15,137 nt of DNA from CAYJBH01 sp964369445. GTDB taxonomy: Bacteria > Bacillota > Clostridia > Oscillospirales > Ruminococcaceae. Every line of letters starts with the position of its first letter. Positions within the stretch are counted from its first letter, which is position 1. Shown in pieces: positions 12,750 to 15,137 of the stretch. The stretch is from contig CAYJFU010000050.1 of NCBI GenBank assembly GCA_964369445.1, positions 1 through 15,137 on the forward strand, in the 5' to 3' direction. The notes beneath the pieces are model-generated. The model worked only from the letters and a program-made list of their open reading frames with translations. It did not search any database and had not been told where the DNA came from. A program made the position numbers and the translations under genes.

Positions 12750-13669
12750 TGAACTGTAGTTTTTTTTCTGATATTTTGACAAAACACGGCATAGCATATG
12801 AGCAAGATGTCAATTGTTCTGACCTTTGCACCTTTAAAGTCGGCGGCATTGCGGATATTGTCATATATCCGCACACACAGCAACAGCTGTGCATTGTGAT
12901 GAGCCTGTTAAAGCAACATGAAGTGAAGCATACCGTCATCGGTAAAGGCTCCAACCTGCTGTTTGCCGACAGTGGCTATCGTGGCGCACTGGTTAAACTT
13001 GCAAAGCCGTTTGCGGAGATTAAACAGGTTGATGATTATACTTTGACGGTTATGGCGGGTGCCGACCTCTCGGTTCTGTGTATCAAAGCGTGCGACATGG
13101 GTCTTTCAGGTCTTGAATTTGCCTACGGTATACCCGGCAGTGTGGGCGGCGGTGTGTTTATGAATGCCGGTGCCTATGGTGGCGAGCTGTGCGATGTTAT
13201 CACAGGCGCTGAGATACTGACAACGCAGGGCGAAGTTTTACAAGTGAATAAGGACTATCTCAGTCTTGAATATCGGCACAGTGCACTGATGAAAACCGGC
13301 GACATACTGATGAGTGTCACCGTCAAGCTTAATCCCGTTGACAGTCATGCAATAAAGGAGCGCATGTCCGATTTTATGCAAAGACGACGTGACAAACAAC
13401 CGCTCTCCCTGCCNNNNNNNNNNCCCAGTGCAGGAAGTACCTTTAAACGTCCTGTGGGCGGTTATGCCTCACAGCTTATCGACGAGTGCGGACTTAAAGG
13501 CTACGCTGTTGGCGGTGCTGCCGTCAGCGAAAAACATGCAGGCTTTGTCGTCAACACAGGTGGTGCTACCTGTAAAGACATACTCACGTTGTGCGAACAA
13601 ATTAAAAGCATCGTATACAAAAAAACCGGCATAGAACTTGTACCGGAAATTAGGATTGTGGAGGAATAG
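12746..13669 (+). CDS. murB: UDP-N-acetylenolpyruvoylglucosamine reductase (MurB), with an assembly gap
   Basis: MurB reduces UDP-GlcNAc-enolpyruvate to UDP-MurNAc with NADPH and FAD, the second committed step of peptidoglycan precursor synthesis. FAD-domain motifs are CTFKVGGIADI (about 28-38), IGKGSNLLFAD (65-75) and GLEFAYGIPGSVGGGVFMNAGAYGGE (about 127-152). The C-terminal domain shows EYRHS, PSAGSTFKRP with the catalytic serine, and the glutamate in LVPEIRI. Ten N (13414-13423) fall between QPLSLP and PSAGSTF. Homologues have no insertion here, so the contig ends probably overlap by two C and the N run is spurious; the true protein would then be about four residues shorter. The ATG at 12746 overlaps the PHP stop; a second ATG at 12749 is equally possible. 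rapZ follows directly. Confidence 0.95.
   Translation: MMNCSFFSDILTKHGIAYEQDVNCSDLCTFKVGGIADIVIYPHTQQQLCIVMSLLKQHEVKHTVIGKGSNLLFADSGYRGALVKLAKPFAEIKQVDDYTLTVMAGADLSVLCIKACDMGLSGLEFAYGIPGSVGGGVFMNAGAYGGELCDVITGAEILTTQGEVLQVNKDYLSLEYRHSALMKTGDILMSVTVKLNPVDSHAIKERMSDFMQRRRDKQPLSLXXXXPSAGSTFKRPVGGYASQLIDECGLKGYAVGGAAVSEKHAGFVVNTGGATCKDILTLCEQIKSIVYKKTGIELVPEIRIVEE
13414..13423. other. Assembly gap (10 N) inside murB
   Basis: Exactly ten N separate ...CTGCC from CCCAGTGC... Joining the flanks over the shared CC gives CTG CCC AGT GCA (L-P-S-A), the sequence expected in MurB, so the true gap is probably slightly negative (an unmerged overlap). Confidence 0.8.
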
Positions 13670-14530
13670 ATGCAAAGTTTACTGTTGGTAAGCGGACTGT
13701 CCGGTGCCGGAAAATCCACTGTCATGCGCGCACTGGAAGATATTGGCTACTACTGTGTAGACAATTTACCTGTCGAAATGGTTCCGGAATTATTGACACG
13801 TGCCCAAAAGGCCGGCGGACGCATGACAAAACTTGCCATAACCGCTGATGTCCGCGGCGGCATTGAATTCGGTACACTTTTACAGCTTTTGAGTCGCTCA
13901 AAAGCTGGCGGTATGCCGTGCCGCCTACTTTTCCTCGACGCAGACAACGATATCGTGGCAAACAGGTACAAGGAAACACGTCGAAGTCACCCACTTATGT
14001 CGGAGGGCGGTGTTTCACTGCAACAGGCAATTAAAGAGGAGCGACGCTTGCTGAAACCGCTTTTTGAACGCGCTGATTTCGTCATAGACACAGGTCACCT
14101 CAGCACATCCTCTTTAAAAGAGCGCATAACACTACAGTTTACGGAATCGTCTTTGCAGGCTATGGTCGTGACGGTGCTCTCTTTCGGTTTTAAGCACGGT
14201 GTGCCGACCGATGCCGACTTGATGTTTGATGTCAGGTGCCTGCCAAACCCATTTTATATAAAGGAACTAAAGGGCAAAACAGGGCTTGAACATGAGGTCT
14301 ATGACTACGTTTTTGGTTTTGATAATGCAAATTTATTATACAAGCACATTGAAGATCAACTGTTGTTTTCCCTGCCACTTTACATCAAAGAGGGCAAATG
14401 TCAGCTGTGTATCGCTGTCGGATGCACCGGCGGAAAACACCGCAGTGTATCCTTTGCACGGCGCATATGCGACACGCTGACAAAAGAGGGTTACAAAGTC
14501 GAGACGGTTCACCGTGACATAACACGATAG
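13670..14530 (+). CDS. rapZ: RapZ/YvcJ P-loop nucleotide-binding protein
   Basis: The 286-residue protein has a Walker A motif GLSGAGKST (9-17), YYCVDNLP (27-34), a Walker-B-like LLFLDAD (86-92), SFGFKHGVP (about 171-179) and DLMFDVRCLPNPFY, followed by the C-terminal signature GCTGGKHRSVSFA (about 253-265) and VHRDI. In E. coli RapZ binds the sRNA GlmZ and UDP-GlcN-related signals to control GlmS; in Firmicutes (YvcJ) it binds nucleotide and affects competence, and its exact role is less clear. It begins directly after the murB stop (GAATAGATG) with GGAGG in front, fitting a link with amino-sugar and cell-wall supply. The length is normal. whiA follows after 60 bp. I see no defect. Confidence 0.95.
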   Translation: MQSLLLVSGLSGAGKSTVMRALEDIGYYCVDNLPVEMVPELLTRAQKAGGRMTKLAITADVRGGIEFGTLLQLLSRSKAGGMPCRLLFLDADNDIVANRYKETRRSHPLMSEGGVSLQQAIKEERRLLKPLFERADFVIDTGHLSTSSLKERITLQFTESSLQAMVVTVLSFGFKHGVPTDADLMFDVRCLPNPFYIKELKGKTGLEHEVYDYVFGFDNANLLYKHIEDQLLFSLPLYIKEGKCQLCIAVGCTGGKHRSVSFARRICDTLTKEGYKVETVHRDITR

Positions 14531-14590
14531 CGCCACCAATTAAAAAGTGGAGAGTAATTTGCGATGGTTTAGTTTGTGGAGCTATAAAAC

Positions 14591-15137
14591 ATGAACAAAA
14601 GCACAACCCCCAGTTTTAACGTAACGGTCAAAACCGAAATAAATAAAGCGGTCACCGGTGATACGCCACCACAGGATATACAGCTGGCACAGCTGTTTTT
14701 ACACACCGGTTTTATAAGCGACCCCACAAAGGACTACCGCATTGAGTTTCACACCTTAAAGCACAGCCCGACACAGGAACTGCTCGCAAAACTTGACGGG
14801 TACGGCATAAACGGGCACAGCATACTGCGTGGCGGCAGATGGGTGGTTTATGTCACCGCCTCGGAGCAGATAGAGGATTTACTGGTGCTGCTAGGTGCAC
14901 AGCAGGCTACACTTGCACTGATAAACACCAAAATAGAAAAGGAAATGCACAACAAGGCAAACAGGCTTTCCAACTGCGACATCGCCAATACCGAAAAAAC
15001 GGCACAGACAAATGCGGCAATGGTCAGCGCTATAAAAACATTGCAAAAAGACGGGCTGTTCGATCGCCTTCCGGACAAGGTTCAACAGGCGGGGCTAACG
15101 CTGCTTGCGCATGAGGAGTACACCCTTGCAGAGCTTG
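14591..15137 (+). CDS. whiA: WhiA, N-terminally reduced form (runs off the window)
   Basis: One hundred and eighty-two codons are visible. WhiA is a DNA-binding protein with a LAGLIDADG-like N-terminal part and a C-terminal HTH; in Firmicutes it affects division and chromosome segregation. Recognisable parts are FISDPTKDYRIEF (41-53, matching the second LAGLIDADG-like half), GRWVVYVTASEQIEDLLVLL (82-101) and KEMHNKANRLSNCDIANTEKT (117-137). The last of these usually lies about residue 200, so about 80 residues are missing. Residues 9-20 (FNVTVKTEINKA) resemble the normal start (SF...VK.EL), hence the loss seems internal. A TAA two codons before the ATG excludes a longer start in this frame. 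GTGGAG lies 9 bases upstream. The HTH, beyond the window, cannot be judged. Confidence 0.9.
   Translation, partial: MNKSTTPSFNVTVKTEINKAVTGDTPPQDIQLAQLFLHTGFISDPTKDYRIEFHTLKHSPTQELLAKLDGYGINGHSILRGGRWVVYVTASEQIEDLLVLLGAQQATLALINTKIEKEMHNKANRLSNCDIANTEKTAQTNAAMVSAIKTLQKDGLFDRLPDKVQQAGLTLLAHEEYTLAEL

Noticed and set aside
14839..15114. Plus-strand ORF of 91 codons in another frame within whiA
   Set aside because: Shadow of the whiA frame; Gly/Arg/Gln-rich with no start signal, while the whiA frame is clearly conserved.
1..15137. CRISPR arrays, tRNA/rRNA genes, insertion sequences, phage genes, defence systems
   Set aside because: I looked for regularly spaced repeats, cloverleaf sequences, transposase or integrase motifs and defence-type domains and found none; the amidase-like gene alone, without neighbouring phage genes, does not indicate a prophage.

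Overview
The window looks like a fragment of a low-GC Gram-positive genome, most probably an uncultured member of the Clostridia (Oscillospiraceae/Ruminococcaceae-like). The evidence is the conserved block hprK - PHP phosphatase - murB - rapZ - whiA, a solitary TPP-riboswitch-controlled thiT, AGGAGG-type ribosome binding sites throughout, and several Firmicutes-type envelope families (S49 SppA, RDD, GtrA, GT4). Two runs of exactly ten N (5375-5384 and 13414-13423) interrupt conserved genes. They look like scaffolding placeholders, which suggests a draft or metagenome-derived assembly.

Layout. (a) 1-1284, minus strand: the start of a small membrane protein, preceded by a DUF2974-like alpha/beta-hydrolase (GHSKGG). 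(b) 1546-2449, plus strand: a promoter, a TPP riboswitch with a readable expression platform, thiT, and a strong bidirectional terminator. (c) 2463-3653, minus: an N-acetylmuramoyl-L-alanine-amidase-like protein with a long acidic, Cys-rich tail and no signal peptide. (d) 3737-6084, minus: three tightly packed genes, namely a LegC-type aminotransferase, a PtmE/LegX-type CBS-nucleotidyltransferase and a 56-residue tail-anchored protein, behind a palindrome-rich leader. (e) 6209-10579, minus: a five-gene operon with overlaps or gaps of at most 8 bp (GT4 glycosyltransferase, SppA, RDD protein, GtrA-HAD fusion, two-TM protein of unknown function), driven by a near-consensus promoter at 10629-10657. 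(f) 10580-11070: a divergent intergenic region of about 490 bp with a possible structured element, a long hairpin, an extended -10 promoter, a possible 34-codon gene and the hprK promoter. (g) 11071-15137, plus: hprK, PHP phosphatase, murB, rapZ and a 5'-shortened whiA running off the window.

The rightward cluster joins carbon-source signalling (HprK), cell-wall precursor synthesis (MurB) and the conserved RapZ/WhiA pair. The leftward operons are devoted to the envelope: glycolipid or surface-glycan glycosylation, lipid-linked sugar flipping, nonulosonate-type sugar activation, membrane proteolysis and peptidoglycan cleavage. The least conventional items are a WhiA that appears to lack about 80 residues of its LAGLIDADG-like region, an in-frame GtrA-HAD fusion, the Cys-rich tail of the amidase-like protein, and the structured region in front of hprK. 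I did not find CRISPR arrays, tRNA or rRNA genes, transposases or phage genes.
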